Assembly: GCA_023410905.1 (NCBI GenBank)
Contig: JAEYPL010000304.1
Location: 1-44,312 of the forward strand
DNA: 44,312 nt
Direction of reading: 5' to 3'
From: Pseudomonadota bacterium
GTDB lineage: Bacteria > Pseudomonadota > Alphaproteobacteria > Rhizobiales > Hyphomicrobiaceae
Shown: positions 1 to 8,156 of the stretch, one piece after another
Layout: each line of letters opens with the position of its first letter
Position numbering within the stretch: the stretch's first letter is position 1
The notes under the pieces: generated by a model
The model's input: the letters and a program-made list of their open reading frames with translations, nothing else
Databases searched by the model: none
What the model was told of the DNA's origin: nothing
Translations under genes and position numbers: made by a program

Positions 1-582
1 ATCGGCGCCGAGCGCGATCGGCTGGCTCAGCACGGGCGTCGCGACCGTCGAGTCGACACCGAGCAGTGCGCCCGCCTGATGCGCCGCTTCCGCAGCAGCC
101 GCGATATCGCTGAGGCTCCAGAGCGGATTGGCCGGTGTCTCGATCCAGACCATGCGCGTCTTGCCCGGCCGGATAGCGGCACGGATCGCATCGAGGCTTG
201 TCGCATCGACGAAAGTGGCTTCGATGCCGAGCGTCGGTGCTGTGTTCGCGAGCCAGCCTTTCAGCGCCCAGTACATGACCTCGGGCGCAACGATATGCGC
301 CGGCCGTTCGAGTGCGAGAAAGGCCGTCGTCGCCGCCGCCATTCCCGAACCCATGAGCAGGCACGCAGCCGCACCTTCCAGCGCCTGCAGCACGCTCTCG
401 GCCTGGCGCACGTTCGGGTTATCGGGACGCGCGTAGATGAAACCGCGCCGATACGCATTATCGGGATCGCGCTCGAACGTGGAAGCCATTTGAATCGGCG
501 GCACGATCGCGCCCGTCACAGGATCGACCGCGCCACCTGCCTGCGCGGCGATCGTGCTCGGCTGCCACTTCGGCTTGTCCAA
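1..582 (-). CDS. Cys/Met-metabolism PLP-dependent enzyme (trans-sulfuration family), 3' part outside window
   Basis: N-terminal 194 residues of a fold-type I PLP enzyme of the cystathionine gamma-synthase/beta-lyase/methionine gamma-lyase family, which works on sulfur amino acids in the cytoplasm. Visible family marks are YARPDNP (residues 50-56, the usual YxRxxNP), GSGMAA (78-83, phosphate-binding turn), ETPANP (148-153) and VDSTVATP (176-183), whose Asp177 should contact the PLP pyridine nitrogen. The Schiff-base lysine lies beyond the window edge. The start is read as TTG because AAGGA sits 8 bases upstream and no ATG with a ribosome site precedes the conserved region. It is the last visible gene of a minus-strand operon, 18 bases after a methyltransferase-like gene. 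The exact substrate cannot be told from this part. Confidence 0.88.
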   Translation of the reverse strand, partial: MDKPKWQPSTIAAQAGGAVDPVTGAIVPPIQMASTFERDPDNAYRRGFIYARPDNPNVRQAESVLQALEGAAACLLMGSGMAAATTAFLALERPAHIVAPEVMYWALKGWLANTAPTLGIEATFVDATSLDAIRAAIRPGKTRMVWIETPANPLWSLSDIAAAAEAAHQAGALLGVDSTVATPVLSQPIALGAD

Positions 583-600
583 CGTCTCGTTCCTTTGTCG

Positions 601-1164
601 TCAGCGCGGCTTGGTGAAAATGCGCAACGTCTTGAAGGCGCTGGTCTCGGTAAATCCGCGCTCTTTCTTCAGCCCCTCGATGACCGCGAGCGTCGCCTTG
701 TAGCCATCCGAGCCGGTGTAGAAATGCATCTCGCCGCCGGGCTTCAGGGCATCCGCAAGAACGAGCGTCATTTCGAGATCGGTCAGCGCGCCATAGGCGT
801 CGTTCGCCTCGGTGCGGAATTCGCAGGCATGAAAGTTCGTCACGTAGTCGAGCTTGGGCAACAGGCGCGGATCGAGCTGATAGATATCGCCGAAGTAAGC
901 CTTGTAGGTCGCGCCAAGCCGCGGCTTCTCGATGAGCAGCTGCACATACGCCTCGTACTCGCCCGGCGACGCGGTAATGCCGAGCACGGCGTTGTTGGAG
1001 CCGTTCTCGGCCGTCCGGAGACCCAGAATGTGATGGCTACCCGTGCCGAAATGGAAGATCGAGGCGCCCTTCACGCCCTTCTCCTCGAGGTACTCGGCGA
1101 AATACACATCGCAGGGGCACAGGCGTTCATCGAGCCCCCAGCTCGCATCCCAGAAGTTCAGCAT
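601..1164 (-). CDS. Methyltransferase-like protein, function unknown
   Basis: A 187-residue cytoplasmic protein that I cannot name. It has the outline of a class I SAM-methyltransferase fold: a hydrophobic strand and FGTG turn (residues 39-42), then a helix, and near the C-terminus the DALKPGG segment (138-144) usual after strand 4/5 of this fold. The acidic residue expected after the second strand is not evident (LGITAS, 61-66), so SAM binding is doubtful. The start is ATG at 1164, with GGAG seven bases upstream; a longer reading to 1206 would overlap the previous gene. It begins 16 bases after the true methyltransferase gene and ends 18 bases before the PLP-enzyme gene, so the three look like one operon. 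It may be a divergent paralogue or a partner subunit of the methyltransferase. Confidence 0.75.
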   Translation of the reverse strand: MLNFWDASWGLDERLCPCDVYFAEYLEEKGVKGASIFHFGTGSHHILGLRTAENGSNNAVLGITASPGEYEAYVQLLIEKPRLGATYKAYFGDIYQLDPRLLPKLDYVTNFHACEFRTEANDAYGALTDLEMTLVLADALKPGGEMHFYTGSDGYKATLAVIEGLKKERGFTETSAFKTLRIFTKPR

Positions 1165-1180
1165 CGAGGCACTCCAAGGT

Positions 1181-1993
1181 TCAGGCAGGTTTACGGGCAA
1201 TGGCAATCAGCTCGTCGAGTGTGAAGCCGATCTTCTCGCCATCGAACGTTGGCTTGAGGAAAGCGGAAAACGCGCCCTTCGCGTCGGTCAGCATGGCGCG
1301 TAGCTCGGCGACAGTTGGTTCAGGCACCTTCATGGTCTTGCACCATGTCGCGAAGTCCATGGACTTGGGCGCGTGCTCGGTGTGCACGAGTTCGAGGCCC
1401 ACTGCAGCAATCTCGCGTGTCCACTCGGCGGTCGGCAGGGCGCGGCCGTGTGAGGGATCGCGCTTTTTCTCGAAGGCATTGTACGCATCAGCCGCCCCGG
1501 CCAGATCCGCAGTGGAATATCCCGGCGTCGTCTCGGCGTCCGGCGAGACGTTATCGACGAGCGCGAACATGCCGCCCGGCTTCAGCACGCGCCGGCTTTC
1601 GCGCAGGAATGCCGGAATGTCGGGGAAGTGATGCGGTGCGATGCGGCACGTCACGAGATCGAAGCGCGCATCGGGAAAGGGGAGCCGTTCGGCATCGGCG
1701 GCTGCCGTCGTCATGTTGGTATAACCCTTGGACGCGGCGAGCTTTGCCGTCTCCTCCAGCATTTCGGGCGTGAGGTCGCTCGCGATCACTTCGCGAACGT
1801 GGGGCGCGAAGGCGAGTGCCGTATGCCCCGCGCCCGTTGCCACATCCAGCACGGCCCAGTCCGCTCCGGGCTTCACGAGATCGACGAGGCGAGCGAGGCT
1901 CGCGCCCTTGGCGTGCACGACCGACGTGGCATAGGCCGCGGCATTGGCGCCGAACTGCTGCTGGACAAGGGTCTTGGGCGCGACTTCAGGCAT
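1181..1993 (-). CDS. Class I SAM-dependent methyltransferase (UbiE/Methyltransf_11 type)
   Basis: A 270-residue methyltransferase. Motif I is VLDVATGAGHTA (residues 48-59), the acidic residue that binds the SAM ribose is in ASDLTPEML (Asp73), the ADAERLPF block (99-106) binds the adenine side, and LKPGG (137-141) is post-motif III. This is the UbiE/Coq5-like small-molecule branch, but length and context do not point to quinone synthesis, since no ubiquinone gene is near. ATG at 1993 has GGAGG seven bases upstream. It is the first gene of a likely operon with a degenerate methyltransferase-like protein and a Cys/Met PLP enzyme, so a substrate in sulfur or methyl-group metabolism is possible but is only an inference. 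Confidence 0.88.
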   Translation of the reverse strand: MPEVAPKTLVQQQFGANAAAYATSVVHAKGASLARLVDLVKPGADWAVLDVATGAGHTALAFAPHVREVIASDLTPEMLEETAKLAASKGYTNMTTAAADAERLPFPDARFDLVTCRIAPHHFPDIPAFLRESRRVLKPGGMFALVDNVSPDAETTPGYSTADLAGAADAYNAFEKKRDPSHGRALPTAEWTREIAAVGLELVHTEHAPKSMDFATWCKTMKVPEPTVAELRAMLTDAKGAFSAFLKPTFDGEKIGFTLDELIAIARKPA

Positions 1994-2070
1994 GAGACAG
2001 CCTCCGTGCGATCACGAGCGGGCAGGACTATACGCCGGGCGTCATGTCCCACGAAAGGCACGATTGTGGC

Positions 2071-2535
2071 CTACCGGCGCGGCACTTCAGGGCAGCCTTT
2101 GCCGGGAGGACGGCCCATGATCTGGACGGAATAGTACTGCGGCGTCTCGCCAGGCGCGCGCGCCACGCCGACGCCGATCTGCGTCACCTTCGGCGACGCC
2201 ATGTTCGCGCGATGGCCGGGCGAATTCTTCCATCCTGTCACCACCGTGCCCGCGAGGGCGCTGGTCGTATAGCCCTTCGGCTCCCGACGCCAGGAGAGGT
2301 TCTCCGAGAGCCAGCAGAAGCGATAGCCCTGCGCCCGCACGCGCGCATCCATGCTGCGGCCGTCCGCCGAATGCGAGAGCGCCCCCGCCTTCGCGAGATA
2401 AGCCGCATAGGCGCGCGCTGCGGCGGCAAGCTGCTTGTTCGACGAAAGCGTGCCGAGCTTCTGCTCACGGCGGAATGCATTCGTCATCTGGATGATGGCA
2501 ATCTCGGTCTTCGGTAGATCAGGCAGGGTGGCCAT
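2071..2535 (-). CDS. CAP/SCP-domain protein without visible signal peptide
   Basis: A 154-residue single-domain CAP (SCP/TAPS) protein. Numbered from the ATG at 2535, the domain shows His55 (LSHSADGR), SENL with Glu78, GWKNSPGHRANM (101-112, His108) and GVGV (121-124), which are the usual metal-site and structural motifs. Bacterial family members (YkwD-like) are normally secreted and their function is poorly known. Here neither the ATG nor the upstream in-frame TTG at 2565 gives a signal peptide, and an in-frame stop shortly upstream of the TTG rules out a long missing leader. The C-terminus is short, with no anchor. It lies 80 bases after the carbonic anhydrase gene on the same strand and may be co-transcribed with it. 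The start choice is uncertain because neither codon has a strong ribosome site. Confidence 0.82.
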   Translation of the reverse strand: MATLPDLPKTEIAIIQMTNAFRREQKLGTLSSNKQLAAAARAYAAYLAKAGALSHSADGRSMDARVRAQGYRFCWLSENLSWRREPKGYTTSALAGTVVTGWKNSPGHRANMASPKVTQIGVGVARAPGETPQYYSVQIMGRPPGKGCPEVPRR

Positions 2536-2615
2536 ACGCACACGCTCGCACGTTACTGGGGTCAACTTGCTTTGATAGGTGACTTCGGCGGTTTGGGGAC
2601 GATCTGGAGGCAGGA

Positions 2616-3254
2616 TCAGAGTGGGACGAACTGGTCGGTCGCCTCGTTGAGAACCGAGAGCTGGCCGGTCGAAATGTCGAAATAGGCGCCGTGGAGATCC
2701 AGGCGGCCCTTGCCCTCGAGTACCTGCACGCAGGGGAATGTGCGCAGATTGGCCAGCGAAACCTTCACGCCCTCGCGCTCCAGATTGGCACGCAAATCCG
2801 GCATGGGACGACCCGGACTCTGAGCCAGAAGCCGGTCGCGCGCGCCATCCAGCATGGACATCCAGTTGGCGATGAACTCAGCTTCCGTCTGCTGGGCCGC
2901 GTCATGCTCGATGCACGCGCGCACACCGCCGCACCCCGAATGGCCGATGACCACGATGTGCTTCACACGCAAGTTCAGCACCGCGAACTCCAGCGCCGCG
3001 CTCACGCCGTGATATTTGCCGTCCGTCTCGTACGGCGGCACGAGGTTCGCGACATTCCGCACGACGAACAGCTCGCCCGGCATGGCGCTGAAAACCGCTT
3101 CGGGCTCGACCCGACTGTCACAACAGCTCACGATCATGACCTCGGGGTTCTGCCCGTGACTGGCAAGCTGCTCGTAATCGTCCTGGTGAGGGATGAAGTG
3201 GCGCAGCTTGAAGCGTCGGTAGCGGTCAGCGAGATGGTCGGGAAAATAGCTCAT
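2616..3254 (-). CDS. can: Beta-class carbonic anhydrase
   Basis: A 212-residue beta-carbonic anhydrase that interconverts CO2 and bicarbonate in the cytoplasm. The zinc site is complete: CCDSR (Cys44, Asp46, Arg48) and HSGC (His105, Cys108). The segment MPGELFVVRNVAN (58-70) is also typical. The Asp-Arg pair of the CxDxR motif indicates the usual dyad gating the zinc. Length matches the family. It reads away from a divergent AAA+ ATPase gene across 220 bases, with a CAP-domain gene downstream on the same strand. Its likely role is supplying bicarbonate to carboxylases; a methylsuccinyl-CoA dehydrogenase gene elsewhere in the window implies a pathway with a CO2-fixing crotonyl-CoA carboxylase, but that link is only suggestive. 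Confidence 0.95.
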   Translation of the reverse strand: MSYFPDHLADRYRRFKLRHFIPHQDDYEQLASHGQNPEVMIVSCCDSRVEPEAVFSAMPGELFVVRNVANLVPPYETDGKYHGVSAALEFAVLNLRVKHIVVIGHSGCGGVRACIEHDAAQQTEAEFIANWMSMLDGARDRLLAQSPGRPMPDLRANLEREGVKVSLANLRTFPCVQVLEGKGRLDLHGAYFDISTGQLSVLNEATDQFVPL

Positions 3255-3394
3255 GCGACGCCCATGGTAAGGGTTGCCGTCAAGGTTGTATCGGCGGGCG
3301 CGGGGCCCATTCTGGGCAAGAAATGGCTGGTGCAGCGCACAAGCGCAAGCAGAACTTGCCTATTTGGGGCCTACGAGCTCGCCCAACAGCCACA

Positions 3395-3423
3395 TTGCCG
3401 TTCTGCGGCCCACAACCTAGCGT
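3395..3423 (+). promoter_or_regulatory. Weak candidate promoter for the AAA+ ATPase gene
   Basis: TTGCCG (3395-3400) is followed after 17 bases by TAGCGT (3418-3423), a sigma-70-like spacing in the 220-base divergent gap between carbonic anhydrase and the AAA+ gene. The -10 match is poor, so this is tentative. Confidence 0.25.
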
Positions 3424-3474
3424 ATTTAAGGATACTAGCGCGCATTCCCACCGGACGGCACGGGCCAACCCCTC

Positions 3475-5526
3475 ATGAGCATCATTACCGACATCGAGCG
3501 CGGTCTCATTGCGCGCTACCTCACCCGTCTTCTCATCCGGCAGGACCTGACGCTGCGTTCGGCGCGTAATCTCCTGGTCTGGCTGAACGAGCGCTCGGAT
3601 GTCCTGAGCCTGCCGCTGCCGCCTCCCCTCGTCGAGGCTCTCGGCGGGTATATGGCCTACAAGCCCGCCGAGTTCGAGAAGGCATGGACGAAACACAAGG
3701 ATGGCGTCGTCGTCAGCCTCGATCGGGCGGCCAAGGAAACTCCGCGTCCCGAGCCCATGGCAACGAACGTCGAGCGTCTGGTCGAGGCTCTGGGCCTACC
3801 CCACGCCGCATGGCGCCTGCTCGGCTTGTTCGCCTGCTCGACGCGTTTCGAGCAGGTGCAATACCTCGCCAATTCCGCCGCCGACTATTGCGGGCCCATG
3901 ACGCGCGCCGTTTCGCTGCTTTGCGACGTGCACCCGCGCGCCACTGAGGAGCTGCTCTCAGCTGGCGGCGAACTCGTTGCCGCCGGTCTGCTGCAGGTCC
4001 GCGATCAGAGCACCTCGCTCGCCGGCTACGACGCGCGCTTCGCCATTCCTTCGCGGGTCAATGCCTGCCTCGAGCGCACGTTCGGCTCGTTCGAGGAAAT
4101 GCGCAACGCCCTGCTCGGCGAACCGCTCCTCTCGTCCGTCACGATGGAGGACTACGAGCACGTCACAGCCGACCGCGATCTCATTGCTGGAGTCCTGCGC
4201 GGTGCCGTCGACAGCAACGCGGCCGGCGTCAACATCCTGCTTTATGGCCCGCCAGGATCGGGCAAGACCGAGCTTGCGAAGGTTGCCGCACAGGCTGCCG
4301 GTGCCTCGCTTTTTGCTGCTGGTGAAGGCGCGTCAGGCGACGGCGAATCCAACCGCTCCGAACGTCTCGCCGATATCAGCTTCTCGCAGCGGCTTCTCGG
4401 CGGGCACAAGCGTACGGCACTACTCTTCGACGAGATGGAGGATGTCGCTGTCCACCTGATCAATCGCGGCGGATCGAAGGTCTATCTCAATCGTCTGCTC
4501 GAAACGAACCCGGTTCCCATCATCTGGACGTCGAACGAGCTGCAAAACATTGATCCCGCATTATTGAGGCGCATGACGCTAGCCATCGAACTGAAGCGTC
4601 CGCCGGCCGTGCAGCGCCAGCGCATTCTGGAGCGTCTTGCCGAGCGCATGGATCTGAAACTCACTACGAGCGAGGCCGAAGCGCTTGCACGTCGTCTCGA
4701 TGCAACGCCCGCGATCTACGAGAATGCGCTCAAGGCGGCGAAACTCTCAGGCGGTGGCGCCGAAGCCATCGAGCGTGCCGCGCTCGGCATCGTTCGCGCG
4801 GTCTCCGGCGTCGTGGCACGAAAGGCAGGCGCCATTCCGGATTTCGATCCGCTGCTCGTGTGCTCGGACCAGGATCTTTCCGCCCTCGCCGAGCGGCTGG
4901 TAAGTGCGCAGGCGCGCGCATTCTCCATCTGCCTATCGGGGCCGCCCGGCACGGGTAAGTCGGCGTTCGCGCGCTATCTCGCCCGCCGGCTTGGACTGGA
5001 GTTCATCCAGAAGCGTGCGTCGGACATTCTCGGCCCTTATCTCGGCGAAACCGAGCGCCATATCGCCCAAGCCTTCGAGGAGGCGCGCGAGGCAAATGCC
5101 ATGCTGGTCTTCGACGAGGCGGACAGCCTGCTACTCGATCGACGCGACGCCACGCGTTCCTGGGAGATCACACAGGTCAACGAGATGCTGACCTGGATGG
5201 AGGACCATCCGCTCCCCGTCTGTTTCACGACGAATTTCATGGAGCGCGTCGATACGGCATCGCTACGGCGCTTCACCTTCCAGATCGTCCTGAGCTATCT
5301 CGACAAGCCGGGCCTGCGCCGTGCGTGGCAGATGTTCTTCGGCTCGGATCGTATTCCGCCGGAAGCGGCCGGCATCGCCAATCTCACACCCGGCGACTTT
5401 GCCAAGGCGCGCAAGCAGGCGGAGGTACTCGGTGTGCTCGAAAACCCAACGCGCCTCGCGGAGATCATGAGCGACATCAGCCGCTCGAAGCCCGATGCGC
5501 GTGGCAGCATGGGGTTTGTGCGGTAG
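3475..5526 (+). CDS. Tandem AAA+ ATPase, function unknown
   Basis: A 683-residue cytoplasmic protein with two AAA+ modules. Residues 1-225 form a mostly helical N-terminal region I do not recognise. Module D1 has Walker A GPPGSGKT (258-265), Walker B LLFDE (316-320) and LLRRM (363-367, arginine-finger region). Module D2 has Walker A GPPGTGKS (489-496), a pore-loop-like DILGPYLGETE (517-527), Walker B LVFDEAD (544-550), a TTN sensor 1 and a following RRF. D1 lacks an obvious aromatic pore loop, so D2 may be the translocating ring. It resembles a Clp/CDC48-style unfoldase or remodeller, but no protease motif is present. The gene stands alone between the divergent carbonic anhydrase gene and a repeat pair, so context gives no substrate. 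No close ribosome site is evident at the ATG. Confidence 0.85.
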   Translation: MSIITDIERGLIARYLTRLLIRQDLTLRSARNLLVWLNERSDVLSLPLPPPLVEALGGYMAYKPAEFEKAWTKHKDGVVVSLDRAAKETPRPEPMATNVERLVEALGLPHAAWRLLGLFACSTRFEQVQYLANSAADYCGPMTRAVSLLCDVHPRATEELLSAGGELVAAGLLQVRDQSTSLAGYDARFAIPSRVNACLERTFGSFEEMRNALLGEPLLSSVTMEDYEHVTADRDLIAGVLRGAVDSNAAGVNILLYGPPGSGKTELAKVAAQAAGASLFAAGEGASGDGESNRSERLADISFSQRLLGGHKRTALLFDEMEDVAVHLINRGGSKVYLNRLLETNPVPIIWTSNELQNIDPALLRRMTLAIELKRPPAVQRQRILERLAERMDLKLTTSEAEALARRLDATPAIYENALKAAKLSGGGAEAIERAALGIVRAVSGVVARKAGAIPDFDPLLVCSDQDLSALAERLVSAQARAFSICLSGPPGTGKSAFARYLARRLGLEFIQKRASDILGPYLGETERHIAQAFEEAREANAMLVFDEADSLLLDRRDATRSWEITQVNEMLTWMEDHPLPVCFTTNFMERVDTASLRRFTFQIVLSYLDKPGLRRAWQMFFGSDRIPPEAAGIANLTPGDFAKARKQAEVLGVLENPTRLAEIMSDISRSKPDARGSMGFVR

Positions 5527-5532
5527 TCACTT

Positions 5533-5652
5533 CCCCTTCTCCCCGTTCTTTACGGGGAGAAGGTCGGGATGAGGGGCGGCACCAGTCGCCGACGTTTGCG
5601 TATGCTGCCGCCCCTCACCCTAACCCACTCCCTGCAAAAGCGGGGAGAGGGA
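5533..5652. repeat. Pair of inverted palindromic intergenic repeats (REP/BIME-like)
   Basis: Between the converging AAA+ and RNase J genes lie two related elements in opposite orientation. The first has a perfect 11-bp stem, CCTTCTCCCCG (5535-5545) with CGGGGAGAAGG (5553-5563) around a 7-base loop, then GGGATGAGGGGCGGCA. The second is its mirror: TGCCGCCCCTC (5606-5616), then a weaker stem with CTCCCTGC and GCGGGGAG around 5629-5647. GAGGGGCGGCA (5571-5581) pairs exactly with 5606-5616, so the whole unit can fold as one large cruciform. The elements look like dispersed intergenic repeats and probably also end both transcripts; there is no T-run. Confidence 0.75.
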
Positions 5653-5655
5653 ACA

Positions 5656-7365
5656 TCACATCTTCACATCCAACTGCGAGACCATCACGCGCACGACGGA
5701 CTTCTTGCCCCACACCTGATCGACCGACGCCCGGACCGCGCGGCGCACGGCCTCGCGCACCATCTCGACATCGTTGCGGCGCTTGGGCGGAATGCTCTCG
5801 ATAGTCCCCTCGATGACGTCGAGCACCATGTCCTCCATAGCACCGCCGCCGGGACGCTCGGAGGGAATGCCCTCCATGACCACCTCGGGATCGTCGAGCA
5901 TCTTGCCGTTGCGCGAGAGCACGAGCGACACGACGATGACGCCAACGAAGGCGAGCTTGCGCCGCTCGCGAATGCACATGTCCTCGGCGCTGATCAGGAG
6001 ATTGCCATCGCGGTAGATACGCCCGACAGGCGCCTCGTCGATGATCGCCGGACGCCCCGGGGCGAGCAACAGAACCTCGCCGTTGACCGCCACCATCACC
6101 TCTTTGATGCCTGAAGCGCGCGCGAGTTTCGCATGCTCGGCGAGGTGGCGCATCTCGCCGTGCATGGGCACGACCATTCTCGGCTTCAGCATGGCATAGA
6201 GTTGCTTCAGCTCATCGCGCCGCGGATGCCCCGTGACGTGCACAAGCGCCTCGTTGTCCGTCACGAGATCGGCGCCCATGCGCACGAGCGCATTCTGGAT
6301 GCGGCCTACGCTCTTCTCGTTTCCCGGGATCGTGCGCGAGGAGAAGATGACCAGATCACCCTTCGCGATCGAGATATCCGGATGCGCATTCTCGGCGATC
6401 CGCGCGAGCGCCGCGCGCGGCTCTCCCTGACTTCCTGTGACGAGCGCCACCACCTCATCGCGGCGGAAATCGCCAATGCGCTGCTGATCGGCGTACACGA
6501 AATCCGCGGGCAGATAACCCGTCTCGATGCCGACCTGGATAATGCGATGCAGGGCGCGCCCCGCTACCACGAGGCGCCGTCCGGCCGCGCGCGTCGCGTT
6601 GGCCACGGCCAGCACACGCGCGACATTCGACGCGAACGTCGTCACGATCACGAGTTGCTCGGCCTTCTTGATGATGCGCGCGATCGAGGCCGCGACTTCC
6701 TCCTCCGAGGGCGAGCGGCCATCGCGCATGGCGTTCGTCGAGTCGCAGATGAGCGCGAGCACGCCCTCCTCGCCGATCTCCCTGAAGCGCTGCTCGTCCG
6801 GCGGCAGCCCCACGCCCGGCGCTTGATCGAGCTTCCAGTCGCCCGTGTGATAGACGAGCCCGTGCGGCGTGCGGATGGCAAGCCCGTTCGGCTCCGGAAT
6901 GGAGTGCGCCTGATTGACGAACTCAATCGAGAACGGGCCGACATCGAATGTCGAGCCGAGCGCGATCTCGTTGATCGGTATCTTGAGCTTGCCGCCCGTC
7001 TGCTCGGCGATCTTGGTCTTGAGCAGCGTCGCCGTGAACGGCGTCGCGTACACCGGCACCTTGATCCGCGGCCAAAGCTCGATGATCGCGCCGAAGTGGT
7101 CCTCGTGCGCGTGCGTCAGCACGAGGCCGCACAGATCCTTCGCGCGGCTCTCGATGAACTTGAGGTCCGGCATGATGACGTCGACGCCGGGGTCGAACTC
7201 GCCCTCAGGAAAGGTGATGCCGAGATCGACCATGAGCCACTTGCGCGACTTCTCCGGGCCGAGGCCATAGAGATAGCAATTCATGCCGATCTCGCCGAGA
7301 CCGCCGAGCGCAAGGAAGATGAGCTCGCTCTCGCTTTTGGATTCCGATGCCCGCGTGCGTGCCAT
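5656..7365 (-). CDS. rnj: Ribonuclease J
   Basis: A 569-residue metallo-beta-lactamase/beta-CASP ribonuclease with 5'-to-3' exonuclease and endonuclease activity in mRNA decay and rRNA maturation. The metal-binding signature is HAHEDH (residues 85-90), after GGLGEIGMNCYLY near the N-terminus. Further marks are HTGDWKLD, the beta-CASP block with TGSQGEP, and VPMHGEMRHL. The C-terminal domain, ending near a conserved RRNDVEMVREA helix, is the usual oligomerisation region. ATG at 7365 follows GAGGA and lies 9 bases after the birA stop, so it is co-transcribed with the nuo operon. In many alphaproteobacteria coaX lies between birA and this gene; here there is none. It converges on the AAA+ gene across the repeat pair. 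Confidence 0.96.
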   Translation of the reverse strand: MARTRASESKSESELIFLALGGLGEIGMNCYLYGLGPEKSRKWLMVDLGITFPEGEFDPGVDVIMPDLKFIESRAKDLCGLVLTHAHEDHFGAIIELWPRIKVPVYATPFTATLLKTKIAEQTGGKLKIPINEIALGSTFDVGPFSIEFVNQAHSIPEPNGLAIRTPHGLVYHTGDWKLDQAPGVGLPPDEQRFREIGEEGVLALICDSTNAMRDGRSPSEEEVAASIARIIKKAEQLVIVTTFASNVARVLAVANATRAAGRRLVVAGRALHRIIQVGIETGYLPADFVYADQQRIGDFRRDEVVALVTGSQGEPRAALARIAENAHPDISIAKGDLVIFSSRTIPGNEKSVGRIQNALVRMGADLVTDNEALVHVTGHPRRDELKQLYAMLKPRMVVPMHGEMRHLAEHAKLARASGIKEVMVAVNGEVLLLAPGRPAIIDEAPVGRIYRDGNLLISAEDMCIRERRKLAFVGVIVVSLVLSRNGKMLDDPEVVMEGIPSERPGGGAMEDMVLDVIEGTIESIPPKRRNDVEMVREAVRRAVRASVDQVWGKKSVVRVMVSQLDVKM

Positions 7366-7374
7366 AATGCGTCC

Positions 7375-8148
7375 TCAGGCCTGCCGCGACGGCAGCACGG
7401 CGACATCGCCGAACGTGAAGCGGCGACGCCCTGCGACCGGCAGGTCGATCAACAGCGCACCATCGTCATCGAGGCCTGCAAAGGCACCCGTGACCGGGCC
7501 GTCCTGCGTCTTGATTTCGAGCGTGCGCCCGATCGGCGTTGCGCGCTCGGCCCAAGCAGCGCGAATGGCACTGAAGCCGGCGCCCGCCGACCAGCTGGAT
7601 AGCCAGTGCGCCATGCGCGCGACAAGCGCATCGAGAACCGCACGCGCGTCACCTGCGTACGCGTGCGCCGCGAGGTGGGTAACGGCGCGGTCCGAAACTG
7701 GCGGCGCGCTCGCTACATTGATGCCGATGCCGATCAGGGAGAGAGTCTCCGCGTTGTAGTTGCCGGACTCGATGAGGATGCCGGATACCTTGGCACCATC
7801 GATCAATACGTCGTTCGGCCATTTCAGTTCCACGTGGCCCGAGCGCTGCGCGCCGAGACACTGTGCAACGGCATCATAGGTGGCGACACCTGCTACAAGC
7901 GACAGTTCCGGCAGCTTTGCGAGCGCACAGCCCGGCACGAACAACAGCGTTGCAGCAACATTACCCTCGCTCGCCTCGACCCAGGCGCGACCCGAGCGCC
8001 CCTTGCCCGCCGTCTGGCGCCGCGTCGCAATCCAGATGGGACCGCGCTCGCCATGTGCTGCACGCCGCTGGGCCTCGTCGTTCGTGGAGCCGACCTCGTC
8101 AAGGAGCTCAACCGGCGGCACGACATACGATGAAGGCCGATCCGGCAT
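7375..8148 (-). CDS. birA: Biotin--[acetyl-CoA-carboxylase] ligase
   Basis: A 257-residue biotin protein ligase that makes biotinyl-AMP and transfers biotin to the carrier lysine of carboxylases. Visible motifs are STND (21-24), QTAGKGRSGR (45-54, the biotinyl-AMP loop, where GKGRSGR replaces the usual GRGRxGR), KWPND (109-113) and the lysine in GAKVSGIL (118-125). A short SH3-like C-terminal domain follows. There is no N-terminal winged-helix domain, so this is a ligase only and not a biotin repressor. ATG at 8148 lies 8 bases after the nuoN stop, and its AGGAG ribosome site overlaps that stop codon, so translation is probably coupled to nuoN. A longer reading to 8253 would run into nuoN and has no family support. 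Confidence 0.94.
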   Translation of the reverse strand: MPDRPSSYVVPPVELLDEVGSTNDEAQRRAAHGERGPIWIATRRQTAGKGRSGRAWVEASEGNVAATLLFVPGCALAKLPELSLVAGVATYDAVAQCLGAQRSGHVELKWPNDVLIDGAKVSGILIESGNYNAETLSLIGIGINVASAPPVSDRAVTHLAAHAYAGDARAVLDALVARMAHWLSSWSAGAGFSAIRAAWAERATPIGRTLEIKTQDGPVTGAFAGLDDDGALLIDLPVAGRRRFTFGDVAVLPSRQA

Positions 8149-8156
8149 CCGCGCTC

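Noticed and set aside
3280..3696. 138-residue minus-strand frame over the start of the AAA+ gene
   Set aside because: It overlaps the start of the AAA+ coding region, has no ribosome site and no domain features.
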